A stretch of 64,000 nt of DNA. It comes from Panacagrimonas sp. GTDB taxonomy: Bacteria > Pseudomonadota > Gammaproteobacteria > Nevskiales > Nevskiaceae. The translations under genes were made by a program, and so were the position numbers. Position 1 is the stretch's first letter. The number at the start of each line of letters is the position of its first letter. Of this stretch, positions 34,178 through 44,389 are shown in pieces. The stretch is taken from the NCBI RefSeq assembly GCF_020697055.1, contig NZ_JAJFBP010000012.1, positions 1 to 64,000 of the forward strand, read 5' to 3'. The notes beneath the pieces were generated by a model, which was given only the letters and a program-made list of their open reading frames with translations, had not been told where the DNA came from and did not search any database.

Positions 34178-35002
34178 ATGCGCCATTCCCTGATTCCGGT
34201 CCTGCTTGCTTCCTTCACGATCGTGGCCTGCGCGCCGTCGCAGACCGACGAAAAAACGCCCGCCAAGCAGGAGACCGCCGCGGCGCCGTTCGAAGCCACC
34301 TCGCTGCCGCCGGAGGAGCTCGAGGCGATCAAGCAGCGCCTGAACACCAATCTGAAGGGCGTGAAAGTGGACGACGTCCGCACCACGCCGCTGCCGGGGG
34401 TCTACGAGATCCAGTCCGGGATGAACTTCGGTTACGTCTCGGCGGACGGCCGGTACCTGATCGAGGGCGACCTCAACGACATCGTCGCCGGCAAGAGCCT
34501 GACCGAGGAGCGTCGTCGCGTGGCGCGTGCCGACCTGATCGGCAAGTTCTCGGGCGACCAGGCGATCGAGTACGCGCCGGCAAATGGCCCGGCCAAATAC
34601 ACGGTGACCGTGTTCACCGACATCGACTGCGGCTACTGCCGCAAGCTGCACTCGCACATCGCCGAGTACAACGCCGACGGTATTGCGGTCCGTTATCTCT
34701 TCTTCCCGCGTTCTGGTCCGGATACCGAGTCGTTCCACAAGGCCGAGAAGGTATGGTGCGCGGCCGATCGCAAGGCGGCGCTGACGCAGGCCAAGCTCGG
34801 CCCGGGCTACGAAGGCGACATGAGCTGCAAGAACCCGGTCGCCGAGCAGCTGAAGCTGGCCGGCCAGCTCGGCCTGCGCGGAACGCCGGCGATCGTGCTG
34901 CCCGACGGTGAGCTGATCCCCGGCTACCAGACGCCGGAGCAGCTGCTCAAGGTCCTAGCCGAGCACGCCGCGGCGAAGGCGCCGGCGGTACCGGCGGGCT
35001 GA
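34178..35002 (+). CDS. dsbC: Thiol:disulfide interchange protein DsbC-like, probable lipoprotein
   Basis: A 274-residue periplasmic disulfide isomerase. An N-terminal signal runs from MRHSLIPVLLASF to a lipobox-like IVACAPS (Cys18), suggesting lipid anchoring, unlike soluble E. coli DsbC. Residues about 37-125 form the dimerisation domain. The thioredoxin domain has the redox pair Cys151-Cys154 (DIDCGYCRKLHSHI) and the cis-Pro loop GTPAIVLPDGELIPGY. A second Cys pair (WCAADR and MSCKNP) matches DsbC. It converges on gor, from which 30 bases separate it. Confidence 0.9.
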   Translation: MRHSLIPVLLASFTIVACAPSQTDEKTPAKQETAAAPFEATSLPPEELEAIKQRLNTNLKGVKVDDVRTTPLPGVYEIQSGMNFGYVSADGRYLIEGDLNDIVAGKSLTEERRRVARADLIGKFSGDQAIEYAPANGPAKYTVTVFTDIDCGYCRKLHSHIAEYNADGIAVRYLFFPRSGPDTESFHKAEKVWCAADRKAALTQAKLGPGYEGDMSCKNPVAEQLKLAGQLGLRGTPAIVLPDGELIPGYQTPEQLLKVLAEHAAAKAPAVPAG

Positions 35003-35032
35003 GCCTCGAGAAGCTTTCCGCCTCAAATCCCC

Positions 35033-36394
35033 TCAGCGCACCGCCGTGCGCAAGGTGACGAACTCTTCGGCCGCGGTCGGATGGATGCCGATCGTCTCGT
35101 CGAAGATCCGCTTGGTGGCGCCGGCCTTCAGCGCCACCGCCATGCCCTGGACGATCTCGCCCGCATCGGGGCCGACCATGTGGCAGCCCAGCACGCGATC
35201 GGTCCTGGCGTCGACCACCAGCTTCATCAGCGTTCTTTCCTGCAGGCCGGTCAGCGTGAGCTTCATCGGCCGGAACCGGCTCTCGAAGATGCGCAACTCG
35301 TGGCCTTTCTTGCGCGCCGCGGCTTCGGTCATGCCCACCGTGCCGATGTTGGGCAGGCTGAACACCGCGGTCGGGATCAGCTCGTAATCCAGCTTGCGGT
35401 ACTCGTCGGGGCGGAACAGCCGACGTGCGATCGCCATGCCTTCGGCCAGCGCCACCGGCGTGAGCTGCACCCGTCCGATCAGGTCGCCCAGCGCGTGGAT
35501 CGACGGCTCCGCGGTCTGGAAGTGCGCATCGACCTTCACGTGCCCGCGCTCGTCCAGCTCAACCCGCGTGTTCTCCAGTCCGAGGTCGTCGGTCAGCGGA
35601 CGGCGACCCGTGGCGAAGAACACGCAGTCGGTCTCGATCGTGCCGCCGTCGTTCTTCAGGTGCGCCAGCAGCGTGCCGTCGCCGCGCTTCTCGATCGAGG
35701 CGATGTCGCTGTCGAAACGCAGGTCCACGCCCTTGCGCTGCAGCTCGTCGCGCAGATGCTCGCGAACGCTCTGGTCGAATTCCTTGAGGAACAGCGGACC
35801 ACGGTAGAGCTGCACCGTCTGCGCGCCGAGGCCGTTGAAGATCGACGCGAACTCCACCGCGATGTAGCCGCCGCCGACCACGACCACGCGGCGCGGAAGG
35901 CGTTCGAGGAAGAACGCCTCGTTGGAGGTGATCGCGTGCTCCTTGCCCGGAATCTCCGGCACCTGCGGCCAGCCGCCGGTGCAGACCAGGACGTGCTTGG
36001 CGCGGTGGCGCTGTCCGCCGGCCTCGACCGTGTGCGGATCGACCAGGCGCGCGTGGCCGTCGATCACCGTCACGCCGGAATCGACCAGCAGCTTGCGGTA
36101 GATGCCGTTGAGCCGCGCGATCTCGCGGTTCTTGTTGGCGATCAGCGTCGGCCAGTCGAAGCCCGGCGAGCCCACCGACCAGCCGTAGCCGGCGGCGGTC
36201 TCGAAATCCTCGTGGTAATGCGCGCCGTAGACGAGGAATTTCTTCGGCACGCAGCCCACGTTGACGCAGGTGCCGCCCAGGTAGCGGCTTTCGGCCAGCG
36301 CGACCTTGGCGCCGAAGCTCGCCGCGAATCGCGCGGCGCGCACGCCGCCCGATCCGCCGCCGATGACGAACAGGTCGAAGGAAGGCTCGGTCAT
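35033..36394 (-). CDS. gor: Glutathione-disulfide reductase
   Basis: A 453-residue flavoprotein that reduces GSSG with NADPH. FAD-binding GGGSGG is at residues 12-17, the redox-active disulfide [13 protein letters not shown] gives Cys43 and Cys48, the NADPH Rossmann motif is [13 protein letters not shown] (near 167), and the C-terminal [11 protein letters not shown] supplies the catalytic His-Glu. It completes the glutathione set with gshA and gshB in this window. It overlaps the aminopeptidase gene on neither side (16-base gap). Confidence 0.95.
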   Translation of the reverse strand: MTEPSFDLFVIGGGSGGVRAARFAASFGAKVALAESRYLGGTCVNVGCVPKKFLVYGAHYHEDFETAAGYGWSVGSPGFDWPTLIANKNREIARLNGIYRKLLVDSGVTVIDGHARLVDPHTVEAGGQRHRAKHVLVCTGGWPQVPEIPGKEHAITSNEAFFLERLPRRVVVVGGGYIAVEFASIFNGLGAQTVQLYRGPLFLKEFDQSVREHLRDELQRKGVDLRFDSDIASIEKRGDGTLLAHLKNDGGTIETDCVFFATGRRPLTDDLGLENTRVELDERGHVKVDAHFQTAEPSIHALGDLIGRVQLTPVALAEGMAIARRLFRPDEYRKLDYELIPTAVFSLPNIGTVGMTEAAARKKGHELRIFESRFRPMKLTLTGLQERTLMKLVVDARTDRVLGCHMVGPDAGEIVQGMAVALKAGATKRIFDETIGIHPTAAEEFVTLRTAVR

Positions 36395-36410
36395 CGGGTG
36401 TGCTCCAGGT

Positions 36411-37499
36411 TCAGGGTGAGGCGGCAGGCGGCGGCGCCGCGGCGGATGCCTGCAGCTCGGCGAGACGTTGTTTGCGCAGGACCGTATCGAGGCGACCGAG
36501 TTCGGCGCAAGCCGAATGAAACCTCGTCCAGTCGCGCCCGGATTGCGCGAACAGCGCGGAGAAGGCAGGGACCCACTCGTCGTAGAGCCCCACCGGCAGC
36601 AGCGTGGCGTTGTTGAGATCGCGCGCGAACCAGCCGTCGTAATCGCGATCGCCGTTCCATCGGCCGTCGCGCAGCGCCTCGTAGTCGCGGCGCAGCTGCG
36701 TGAACGCCAGCGCCTTCTGTTCGCGCATGGCCTCGGGCGACAGCGGCAGCGAGTAGATCTCGTCGAGCTTGCGCCGCGTGGCGATCACCAGCGCGACGAA
36801 CTGTCCTTCGCGCTCGCGCTCGGTTTCGGATCCGACCGCCGCTATGCGACCGGCGGCGAAGAATTCGCGCAGCCCCTGCTGCTCGACGAAGCGCGCGTAC
36901 GACTCGTTGAACGTGGTGTCGCCCTTGACGAACACGCGTTGGTGGCCGAGCTCGTGGAACACGGTGCCGACGAGGTTGGCGTCGCTCCAGCGCAGCATCG
37001 TGCTCAGCACCGGATCATCGAACCAGCCGAGCGTGGAATAGGCGGGCACGCCGCCGACGTCGACGTCGTAGCCCTTCTGGCGCAGCAGATCGGCCTGCTG
37101 CTGCGCTTTGGCCTTGTCGTAGTAGCCGCGATAGGCCAGGCATCCGGCCAGCGGAAAGCAGGATTCGATCGCCTGCAAGGAGAATTCCGGCGTGGCGAAC
37201 ACGTTCCAGACCACGTAGGGGCGGCCGATGTCGGCGTACAGCGTGTAGCTGCCGTTGTCGGGCAGTCGCAGCGTTTCGATCGCGAAGTGGCGCGCGTCGA
37301 GCACCAGCGCCAGGCGCCGCCGCAGGTCCGCGTCGCGCCGGGAGTCCTCGACGATCCAGTCGATCCGCTCGCGCCTGGCCAGCAGATCCATCTGGCCGTT
37401 GGCCAGGTGCGCGTAGTAGCCCAGCCCGGCGCAGCCCGCGACCTGCGTGGCGGCCAGCACGAGCGACAGATGCGCCCGGATTTTCAGTCCGAGGTCCAC
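36411..37499 (-). CDS. Putative lipoprotein aminopeptidase (zinc HExxH family)
   Basis: About 362 residues from GTG 37499 ([15 protein letters not shown]), overlapping the permease stop by 16 bases; the longer frame runs through the permease gene out of frame and is not real. Lipobox QVAGC near residue 22. The pattern fits the predicted aminopeptidase family of Pfam PF10023: [34 protein letters not shown], and a metalloprotease [10 protein letters not shown] with downstream Glu in [10 protein letters not shown]. It would sit at the periplasmic side of a membrane. It is co-directional with the ABC exporter. Confidence 0.75.
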   Translation of the reverse strand: MDLGLKIRAHLSLVLAATQVAGCAGLGYYAHLANGQMDLLARRERIDWIVEDSRRDADLRRRLALVLDARHFAIETLRLPDNGSYTLYADIGRPYVVWNVFATPEFSLQAIESCFPLAGCLAYRGYYDKAKAQQQADLLRQKGYDVDVGGVPAYSTLGWFDDPVLSTMLRWSDANLVGTVFHELGHQRVFVKGDTTFNESYARFVEQQGLREFFAAGRIAAVGSETEREREGQFVALVIATRRKLDEIYSLPLSPEAMREQKALAFTQLRRDYEALRDGRWNGDRDYDGWFARDLNNATLLPVGLYDEWVPAFSALFAQSGRDWTRFHSACAELGRLDTVLRKQRLAELQASAAAPPPAASP

Positions 37500-38521
37500 T
37501 TGAACAGCAGTGAGCCGAATGCCATGCACGCGGCGGTGGTGCCCAGCAGCATCAGCAGCGGGCCGCCCAGGTCCAGCAGCGAGGCGCCGTCGAGCATGAT
37601 GCTGCGCGCGGCCGACAGCAGGTGCGTCAGCGGAAAGACGTCGGCGGTGGCCTGCACCCAGCGCGGCGATCCGTCGAGTGAAAAGAACGCGCCGGACAGG
37701 ATCATCATCGGCGTGCTGATGAAGTTCAGCAGCCCGCCGGAGATCTCCTCGCTGCCCACGCGCGCGGCCACCAGCAGTCCCATCGAGGTCAGCGACAGCG
37801 CGCCGAACAGCGTCAGCACGAACAGGTCCAGGTACGAGCCCTCCATCGGAAAGTGCATGAACAGGTCGCAGCCCACGAACATCAGCGTCGTCGTCGTCAT
37901 CACCAGCGCCAGGCGCGAGACGATCTGCGCCGAGACGAATTCCAGCGCACGCAGCGGCGTTGCGTTGAGCCGCTTCAGGTGTCCGCTCTTGCGGTAGCGC
38001 ACGATCACGTAGCCCACGCCCCACAGGCACGAGAACATCAGGTTCACGCCGAGGATTCCCGGCAGCGCCCAGTCGACGTAGCGGATCGCCTTGCCGGTGG
38101 CCTGCTGTTTTTCGGGCGCCGGTCCGCCCGCGGCGAGCAGCAGGCGCTCGGCCAGCATGCCCTTGGCCGATTCCGGATTGACCCAGTAGCGCGGCCGCGC
38201 GCCCGTCGCGTCGGCGAATTCGAGCAGCAGGTCGATGCGGTGGCGCGCGACCTTGCGCGTGGCGGCCTCCAGCGTGTCCTCCCGATAGAACTGGATGTGC
38301 GGCGTGGCGAGAAACGGATGCATCGCCGGCGAAGGCTCGGCGGGTGCGATGACCGCCACCTTGAACACGGGCTGCCCGGGTCCCGAAAAGATCGCGGCGA
38401 AGCCCAGCACCATCAGCACCGGGAACATCAGGTTCCAGGCCAGCGCCGACCGATCGCGCAGGAATTCGAGGCTGCGCGCGATCGTCGCGGCGCGGAAGCG
38501 CTGGAAGGAGAAGATCGCCAT
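37484..38521 (-). CDS. ABC-2 type transporter permease
   Basis: A 345-residue membrane protein. TM1 lies at about 25-45 (NLMFPVLMVLGFAAIF), a periplasmic loop of about 110 residues follows, and five further TMs are clustered in the C-terminal half (GILGVNLMFSCLWGVGYVIV, VMTTTTLMFVG, LDLFVLTLFGALSLTSMGLL, GGLLNFISTPMMILSGAF, LLMLLGTTAACMAFGSLLF). This layout is the one of drug- or polyketide-export ABC-2 permeases of the DrrB/YhhJ sort. Its ATG overlaps the ATPase stop (ATGA). Substrate unknown. Confidence 0.85.
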   Translation of the reverse strand: MAIFSFQRFRAATIARSLEFLRDRSALAWNLMFPVLMVLGFAAIFSGPGQPVFKVAVIAPAEPSPAMHPFLATPHIQFYREDTLEAATRKVARHRIDLLLEFADATGARPRYWVNPESAKGMLAERLLLAAGGPAPEKQQATGKAIRYVDWALPGILGVNLMFSCLWGVGYVIVRYRKSGHLKRLNATPLRALEFVSAQIVSRLALVMTTTTLMFVGCDLFMHFPMEGSYLDLFVLTLFGALSLTSMGLLVAARVGSEEISGGLLNFISTPMMILSGAFFSLDGSPRWVQATADVFPLTHLLSAARSIMLDGASLLDLGGPLLMLLGTTAACMAFGSLLFKWTSD

Positions 38522-39411
38522 CAGCCGCGCAGGTCCGTGCCGGTCAGTTCCAGGAACAGGTCCTCCAGCGACGGCGGCCGCTGGTGGAGCTCGGTGAGAT
38601 CCACGCCGGCGCCGATCAGTTCGGCGAGCACGCTGTTGACCTCGCGCGTGTGGATCTCGGCGCCGCTCTCGCCGACGTGGACCGGGAAGGTCCAGCTGCG
38701 GCCTTCGAGCAGACGCGCGGGCAGCTCGAGCACCTTCTCGTCGAAGTGCTGCGCCAGCAGCGCGTCGGGAGTGCCACGCGCGATCAGGTGGCCGTGGTCC
38801 ATGATCGCGATCTCGTCGCAGAGCGCGTAGGCCTCTTCCATGTAGTGCGTGGTCAGCAGCAGCGTCTTGCCCTCGCGCTTGATGTCGCCGATCAGCTCCC
38901 AGAAGTTGCGGCGCGCCTGCGGGTCCAGGCCCGTGGTTGGCTCGTCGAGGAACAGCAGTTCCGGGTCGTTGATCAGCGCGATGCCGAGCAGCGCGCGCTG
39001 GCGCTGGCCGCCGGAGAGCTTGCGCGTGTCGCGGTCGAGGAACTCGCCCAGGTGGCACCGCTCGATGATCTCGTCGATCGGTCGGCAACGGGGATAGAGC
39101 GCGGCGAAGAATCGCAGGTTCTCGCGCACGGTCAGGAAATCCTGCAGCGCGGTGTCCTGGAACTGGATGCCGATGCGTTCGCGATAGTCGCCCGACAGCG
39201 GCGCGCCGCGGAACAGGATCTGCCCACCGGTGGGCTGGCTGATCCCTTCGAGCATCTCGATGGTGGTGCTCTTGCCGGCGCCGTTGGGGCCCAGCAATCC
39301 GAAGCAGATGCCTTCGGCGACCTCGAAGCTCACGCCGTCGACGGCCTTGACCTTCGGGTAGTGCTTGACGAGGTTGCGCGCTTCGATCAGGGGGACGGCG
39401 GGAGCCGGCAT
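38521..39411 (-). CDS. ABC transporter ATP-binding protein
   Basis: A 296-residue ATPase. Walker A LLGPNGAGKSTTIEML (near 37), Q-loop IQFQDTALQDFLTV, signature LSGGQRQRALLGIAL, Walker B LLFLDEPTTGLDP and the switch His in LLTTHYMEEA are all present. The last 70 residues form the C-terminal DrrA-type extension. It partners the following permease as an exporter of unknown substrate. An inverted repeat, GAATGTCG...CGACATTC (39427-39451), lies between this start and the divergent UDG-family gene. Confidence 0.93.
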   Translation of the reverse strand: MPAPAVPLIEARNLVKHYPKVKAVDGVSFEVAEGICFGLLGPNGAGKSTTIEMLEGISQPTGGQILFRGAPLSGDYRERIGIQFQDTALQDFLTVRENLRFFAALYPRCRPIDEIIERCHLGEFLDRDTRKLSGGQRQRALLGIALINDPELLFLDEPTTGLDPQARRNFWELIGDIKREGKTLLLTTHYMEEAYALCDEIAIMDHGHLIARGTPDALLAQHFDEKVLELPARLLEGRSWTFPVHVGESGAEIHTREVNSVLAELIGAGVDLTELHQRPPSLEDLFLELTGTDLRG

Positions 39412-39426
39412 GCGGATTGGACTTGG

Positions 39427-39451
39427 GAATGTCGATACTGCCGCGACATTC
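39427..39451. promoter_or_regulatory. Inverted repeat in the ABC exporter/UDG divergent spacer
   Basis: GAATGTCG (39427-39434) and CGACATTC (39444-39451) are exact inverse copies around a 9-base centre, in the 50-base gap between the divergent starts of the ABC ATPase gene (39411) and the UDG-family gene (39462). It has the spacing of a dimeric-regulator operator. No adjacent regulator gene. Confidence 0.45.
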
Positions 39452-39461
39452 TGACAGTCCG

Positions 39462-40067
39462 ATGCCGAAGCCTTCTCGTCCCCGTCCGTCGCTGGACCGC
39501 CTGGTCGCCGAGATCCGCGCCTGCACGCTGTGCGCGTCCGACCTGCCGCTCGGGCCGCGACCGGTCGTGCACCTGGGTCGCGGCACGGCGCGCGTGCTGG
39601 TGATCGGCCAGGCGCCCGGTACCAAGGTGCACGCCACCGGCGTCCCGTGGAACGACGCCAGCGGCGAGCGCCTGCGCGTGTGGATGCAGATGGAGCGCGA
39701 CGCGTTCTACGACACCGCGCGGCTGGCGATCATGCCGATGGGCTTCTGCTACCCCGGCCGCGGCAAGGGCGGTGACCTGCCGCCGCGTCCCGAATGCGCG
39801 CCGCGTTGGCACGACCGCGTCCGTGCCCGTCTGCCGCACGTGGGGCTGACGCTGCTGATCGGGCAATACGCCCAGGCGCGCTACCTAGGCGATGCGCGCG
39901 GCCGCACGCTCGAGGAGACCGTCCGCAACTGGCGCCGCCATCTCGCGCAGGGCTTCTTCCCGCTGCCGCATCCGAGTCCGCGCAACACGCTGTGGCTCAG
40001 GAAGCGGCCGTGGTTCGATGCCGAGGTGGTGCCGGCGTTGCGCGAGGCGTTGGCGGAGTTGGGGTAG
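39462..40067 (+). CDS. Uracil-DNA glycosylase superfamily protein
   Basis: A 201-residue protein from ATG 39462 (MPKPSRPRPSLDRL). CTLCASDLPLGPRPVV near the start and VLVIGQAPGTKVHATGVPWND are the active-site region of the family, and HPSPRNTLWLRK is the conserved C-terminal His motif (HPSPRN). Only two Cys, CTLC, are seen at the N-terminus, so the 4Fe-4S set of family 4/5 enzymes is incomplete. The family members remove uracil or related bases; the precise substrate is not known. Confidence 0.8.
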   Translation: MPKPSRPRPSLDRLVAEIRACTLCASDLPLGPRPVVHLGRGTARVLVIGQAPGTKVHATGVPWNDASGERLRVWMQMERDAFYDTARLAIMPMGFCYPGRGKGGDLPPRPECAPRWHDRVRARLPHVGLTLLIGQYAQARYLGDARGRTLEETVRNWRRHLAQGFFPLPHPSPRNTLWLRKRPWFDAEVVPALREALAELG

Positions 40068-40100
40068 CGCGGCAAAGCGGCCTTTGGCTGCTTTCCTGTC

Positions 40101-43100
40101 CTACGCTGAAGTCGCGCTGTCGCGCCGCATCGACCGCGGCACCTTGAACCACGCCGCGTACAGCGCCGGCAGGAACAGCAGCGTCAGCACCGTGGCTGCG
40201 ATCAGGCCGCCCATGATCGCCACCGCCATCGGGCCGAAGAACACGCTGCGCGACAGTGGAATCATCGCGAGCACCGCGGCCAGCGCGGTCAGCGCGATCG
40301 GGCGCAGGCGTCGCACTGTGGCTTCCACGACCGCCTCGAAAGGCGGACGCCCGAGTTCGAGGTCCTGGCGGATCTGGTCGATCAGGATGACGCTGTTGCG
40401 CATGATCATCCCCAGCAGCGCGATCGTGCCGAGCATCGCGACGAAGCCGAAGGGCTGGCCGAACAGCAGCAGGAAGCTCGCCACACCGATGATCCCGAGC
40501 GGCGCGGTGAGAAACACCATGAAGCTCTGCGAGAAGCTCTTGAGCTGGATCATCAGGATCGTGAACACCACCAGCAGGAACAGCGGCATGCCGACGTTCA
40601 CGCTCTTCTGGCCCTTGCCCGAGTCCTCCACGGTGCCGCCCAGTTCCAGCCGATAACCCGGCGGCATCGAGGCCTGGATCTTCGCGATCTCCGGCGCGAG
40701 CTGGGCGACGACTTCGGGCGGCTGGATGTCCTCGTAGATGTCGGCGCGCACGTTGATCGTCGGGATGCGATTGCGCCGCCACAGGATGCCGGGCTCGAAG
40801 CGGTACTCGAGTCTCGCGACCTGCGAGAGCGGCACGTTGCCGCCGGTCTGCGTCGGAACCGAGAGACTGCCGAGCAGCTCGAGATGATGGCGCTCGCGCG
40901 GCGGACCGCGCAGCACGATCTGGATCAGCTTGTTGTCCTCGCGATAGTGGGTCAGCGTGCCGCCATTGATCGAGGTCTCGAGCAGCTGCGAGACCGTGCT
41001 GGTGGTGACGCCCAGACTGCGCGCGCGCGCCTGGTCGATCTCGACGTGGATGACCTTGGACGGCTCCTCGGTGTCCAGGTGCACGCCTTCCGGGTACGGA
41101 TTGGCGCGCATCAGCGCGGCGATCTTCTCGGCGTGTATCCGGGCGACCTCGCGATCGGGTCCCGAGACGCGGTACTGCAGCACGTAGCCCACCGGCGGTC
41201 CGTTCTCCAGGCGGTTCACGCGCCAGCGCGCTTCGGGGAAATGCTGCGGCAGCAGCTCGAGCAGTTTGGAGCGCACCGACTCGCGCGACGGATAGTCGTG
41301 CGTGTTCAGCACGAACTGCGCGAAGCTCGCCGCGGGCAGCTGCTGATCCAGCGGAAGGATGAAGCGGGGGGCGCCGCTGCCGATGTAGGCGACGTAGCTG
41401 TCGAGCCCTTCCATCTTCGACAGGATCGTCTCCAGGCGATGCGCCGACTCCTCGGTCTGCGCGATCGAGGCGCCTTCGGGCAGCTTGAGGTCGACCAGCA
41501 GTTCCAGGCGCGTCGAGGCCGGGAAGAACTGCTGCGGCACCTGGCTGAACAGCACCAGGCTGCCGACGAACAGGCCGACGGTCACGCCAATGGTGGTCCA
41601 GCGTCGATTGACGCAGGTCTGCACGATCGCGCGGAAGCGCTGGTAGAAGCGCGTGTTGTAGACCGCGTGCTCGTCGTGCGCCTTGCCGTCGTCGGACAGG
41701 CCTTTTTCCGGCAGCAGCTTGTAGCCCAGCAGCGGCACGAAGATCACCGCGGCGATCCAGCTCAGCAGCAGCGCCAGCGTCACGACCTGGAAGATCGACA
41801 CGGTGTATTCGCCGGTGCTGCTCTTGGCGGTGGCGATCGGCAGGAAGCCCGCTGCCGTGATCAGCGTTCCGCTGAGCATCGGAAACGCCGTGGACGAGTA
41901 GGCGAAGGCGGCCGCCTTGACGCGGTCGTAACCCTGTTCGAGCTTCACCGCCATCATCTCGACCGCGATGATCGCGTCGTCCACCAGCAGGCCGAGCGCG
42001 ATCACCAGCGACCCCAGCGAGATCTTGTGCAGGCCGATGCCGAAGTAGTGCATCGTCGCGAACGTCATGCCCAGCACCAGCGGGATCGAGGCCATGACGA
42101 CCATGCCCACGCGCACGCCCAGCGACAGGAAGCACACCACGAGCACGATCGCGACCGCCTCGGCAAGCGCGCGCACGAACTCATTGATGCCGCGTGACAC
42201 CGCGCGCGGCTGGTTGGCCACGCGCGACAGTTCCATTCCGAGCGGCACCACCTCGTTGAGCGAATCGAACTCGGCATCGAGCGCCTTGCCCAGCCGGATG
42301 ATGTCGCCGCCCTTTTCCATCGACACCGCGATGCCGATGCCGTTTTCGCCGTTGAAGCGCATGCGCGGCGCCGGCGGATCCTGGTAGCCGCGGTAGATCT
42401 CGGCGATGTCGCCGAGGCGGAACGTGCGCCCCTGGTACTCGATCGGCAGCTGTTCGAGCTCCTGGATCTTCGACAGCCCGCCGGTGACGCGCAGGTAGAT
42501 CTTGTCGCTCGCGGTGTCGAAGTCGCCGGCCGGCGTGACGTCGTTCTGCTGCGCGATGACCTCGGCGATCAGCGTCGGCGGGATGCCGAGCTGCGCGCGG
42601 CGCGTGTTGGCGACGTCGACGAAGATGCGCTCTTCCTGCAGACCGATGAACTCGACCTTGGCGACGTCGCGCACGCGCAGCAGCCGGTCGCGGATCCGGT
42701 CGGCATAGTCCTTGAGCTCCTCGTACGAGAAGTCCTTGCCCTGCAGCGCGTAGATGTTGCCGAACGTATCGCCGAACTCGTCGTTGAAGAACGGACCGAC
42801 CACGCCCTTGGGCAGCAGGTTGCGGATGTCCGAGACCTTCTTGCGGGTCTGGTACCAGTTGTCCGCCATGCGATCGTGCGGCAGATCCTCGCGGTACAGC
42901 ACGAAGACCTGCGATTCACCGGGCCGCGAGTACGAGCGCAGGTAGTCCAGCGAATCGAGTTCCTGCAGCTTTTCCTCGATGCGGTCGGTGACCAGTCGAT
43001 CGACCTCGTCGGCGGTCGCGCCCGGCCAGATCGTGCGCACCACCATCACGCGAAACGTGAACGGCGGATCCTCGGATTGGCCCAGATGCAGGTAACCCCA

Positions 43101-43190
43101 TACGCCGAGCACGCCGAGCAGCAGCATGAAGTAGCCGACCAGCGTGCGGTTGGCCAGCGCCCATTCGCTGAGATTCAGGCGGCTGATCAT
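40101..43190 (-). CDS. RND efflux transporter, inner membrane pump (HAE1/AcrB family)
   Basis: A 1029-residue pump. Start MISRLNLSEWALANRTLVGYFMLLLGVLG, TM1 at about 16-35; six TMs in the first cluster (about 335-470), with the RND proton-relay pattern SLVIALGLLVDDAIIAVEMM (two Asp) and a further set at about 850-1015. Two large periplasmic loops (40-330 and 560-840) form the pore and docking domains. It exports unknown organic compounds by proton antiport with the fusion protein encoded 19 bases upstream. No outer membrane channel gene is adjacent. Confidence 0.95.
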   Translation of the reverse strand: MISRLNLSEWALANRTLVGYFMLLLGVLGVWGYLHLGQSEDPPFTFRVMVVRTIWPGATADEVDRLVTDRIEEKLQELDSLDYLRSYSRPGESQVFVLYREDLPHDRMADNWYQTRKKVSDIRNLLPKGVVGPFFNDEFGDTFGNIYALQGKDFSYEELKDYADRIRDRLLRVRDVAKVEFIGLQEERIFVDVANTRRAQLGIPPTLIAEVIAQQNDVTPAGDFDTASDKIYLRVTGGLSKIQELEQLPIEYQGRTFRLGDIAEIYRGYQDPPAPRMRFNGENGIGIAVSMEKGGDIIRLGKALDAEFDSLNEVVPLGMELSRVANQPRAVSRGINEFVRALAEAVAIVLVVCFLSLGVRVGMVVMASIPLVLGMTFATMHYFGIGLHKISLGSLVIALGLLVDDAIIAVEMMAVKLEQGYDRVKAAAFAYSSTAFPMLSGTLITAAGFLPIATAKSSTGEYTVSIFQVVTLALLLSWIAAVIFVPLLGYKLLPEKGLSDDGKAHDEHAVYNTRFYQRFRAIVQTCVNRRWTTIGVTVGLFVGSLVLFSQVPQQFFPASTRLELLVDLKLPEGASIAQTEESAHRLETILSKMEGLDSYVAYIGSGAPRFILPLDQQLPAASFAQFVLNTHDYPSRESVRSKLLELLPQHFPEARWRVNRLENGPPVGYVLQYRVSGPDREVARIHAEKIAALMRANPYPEGVHLDTEEPSKVIHVEIDQARARSLGVTTSTVSQLLETSINGGTLTHYREDNKLIQIVLRGPPRERHHLELLGSLSVPTQTGGNVPLSQVARLEYRFEPGILWRRNRIPTINVRADIYEDIQPPEVVAQLAPEIAKIQASMPPGYRLELGGTVEDSGKGQKSVNVGMPLFLLVVFTILMIQLKSFSQSFMVFLTAPLGIIGVASFLLLFGQPFGFVAMLGTIALLGMIMRNSVILIDQIRQDLELGRPPFEAVVEATVRRLRPIALTALAAVLAMIPLSRSVFFGPMAVAIMGGLIAATVLTLLFLPALYAAWFKVPRSMRRDSATSA

Positions 43191-43209
43191 CGGAATCGGA
43201 CGCCGCGGT

Positions 43210-44343
43210 TCAGAGCGCGGCCTTGGCGGCGCGTTCGATCGGCCGCACGCGCATGCCGTCGACGAGCCGATGCACGCCGGCGGTGACGAGACGATCCTGC
43301 GTGGTCAGCGCGCCGGCGACGACGACCGCGCCGTCGAGGTACTGCACGACCTGCACCGGCACCGGCTTGACCGTCTCCAGCGGCGCGCCGTCTTCGGCCG
43401 CGGGCGCGCTCGTCACCGTCCAGACCACGGGCTTGCCGCCCGGAAGTGCGCCGAGCGCGGTCGCGGGCAGGCGGAAAGTCTTGCCGTCGCCCGCATCGAC
43501 CGTCACGACGGTGGCGGTCACGCCCAGTTGCACGGCCGAATCCGGGTCCAGGATCGTGACGCGCGCCTGGTGCGTGCGCGTCGCGGTGTCGGCCTGCGGA
43601 TTGATCTCGCGCACGCGCGCGCCGTAGCGCTTGCCCGGCCGGCTGTAGATCTCGATGGCGATCTTCTGCGCCTGGGCGATGCCGTCGAGGCGTCCTTCGG
43701 GCACGTCGATCCACACCTCGCGCTCGCCGTCCTCGGCCACGCGCACGACCGGCTGTCCTGCGCTGACCACGTTGCCGGGCTCGGCCATCACCTGCGTGAC
43801 CACACCCGCGCGATCGGCCGTCAGCCGCGTGTAGCGCGACTGGTTCTGCGCCAGGTTGAGCTGCGAGCGCGCCTGGTCCAGGCGCGCCTGCGCCAGCTTG
43901 CTGGTGTTGATGCGCTGGTCGACCGCGGACTGGCCGACGTGGCCGCGCTCCTTCAGGTCGCGGTAGCGGCGCTCTTCCTCTGCGGCGAGCCAGGCATCGG
44001 CCTCGGCGGCTTTCAACGCCGCGCTGGCGGCGTCGAGATTGAGATTGGCGTCCTGCGGGTCGAGCACCGCCAGCACCATGCCGGGTGTGACCTTCTGTCC
44101 CATGTCGACCTTGCGCTGCGAGATCTTGCCGGGCACGCGGAACGACAGGTCCGCCTCGATGCGCGCGTGCACCGATCCCGGATAGGCCTCGACCGCGCCG
44201 CTGGCGCCGAGCGCCTGCGGCGTCTCGACCACGACCGGGCGCGGTGCGTGCACCGGTGGATCCTTCGCGGCGCAGCCGGCGAGCACGCCGATGGCGAGCC
44301 CGATGACCGGGACGATGCGCATGCTGTCGAGTTGGTTCCTCAT
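43210..44343 (-). CDS. RND efflux periplasmic adaptor (HlyD/AcrA family)
   Basis: A 377-residue lipoprotein from ATG 44343, preceded by GGAG nine bases upstream; a second ATG at 44322 (MRIVPVIGLAIGVLAGC) is also possible. The lipobox LAGC follows. Domains in order: beta-barrel/lipoyl half (PGKISQRKVDMGQKVTPGMVL), a coiled-coil hairpin (about 105-175, EADAWLAAEEERRYRDLKER), the second lipoyl half (TADRAGVVTQVMAEPGNVV) and barrel (VWIDVPEGRLDGIAQA). It bridges the RND pump to an outer membrane channel and is divergently oriented to the TetR gene. Confidence 0.93.
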   Translation of the reverse strand: MRNQLDSMRIVPVIGLAIGVLAGCAAKDPPVHAPRPVVVETPQALGASGAVEAYPGSVHARIEADLSFRVPGKISQRKVDMGQKVTPGMVLAVLDPQDANLNLDAASAALKAAEADAWLAAEEERRYRDLKERGHVGQSAVDQRINTSKLAQARLDQARSQLNLAQNQSRYTRLTADRAGVVTQVMAEPGNVVSAGQPVVRVAEDGEREVWIDVPEGRLDGIAQAQKIAIEIYSRPGKRYGARVREINPQADTATRTHQARVTILDPDSAVQLGVTATVVTVDAGDGKTFRLPATALGALPGGKPVVWTVTSAPAAEDGAPLETVKPVPVQVVQYLDGAVVVAGALTTQDRLVTAGVHRLVDGMRVRPIERAAKAAL

Positions 44344-44389
44344 CGCTGCGGTCTCCACCACAGGTCCCCATGCAAACGGGCAGCCGATA

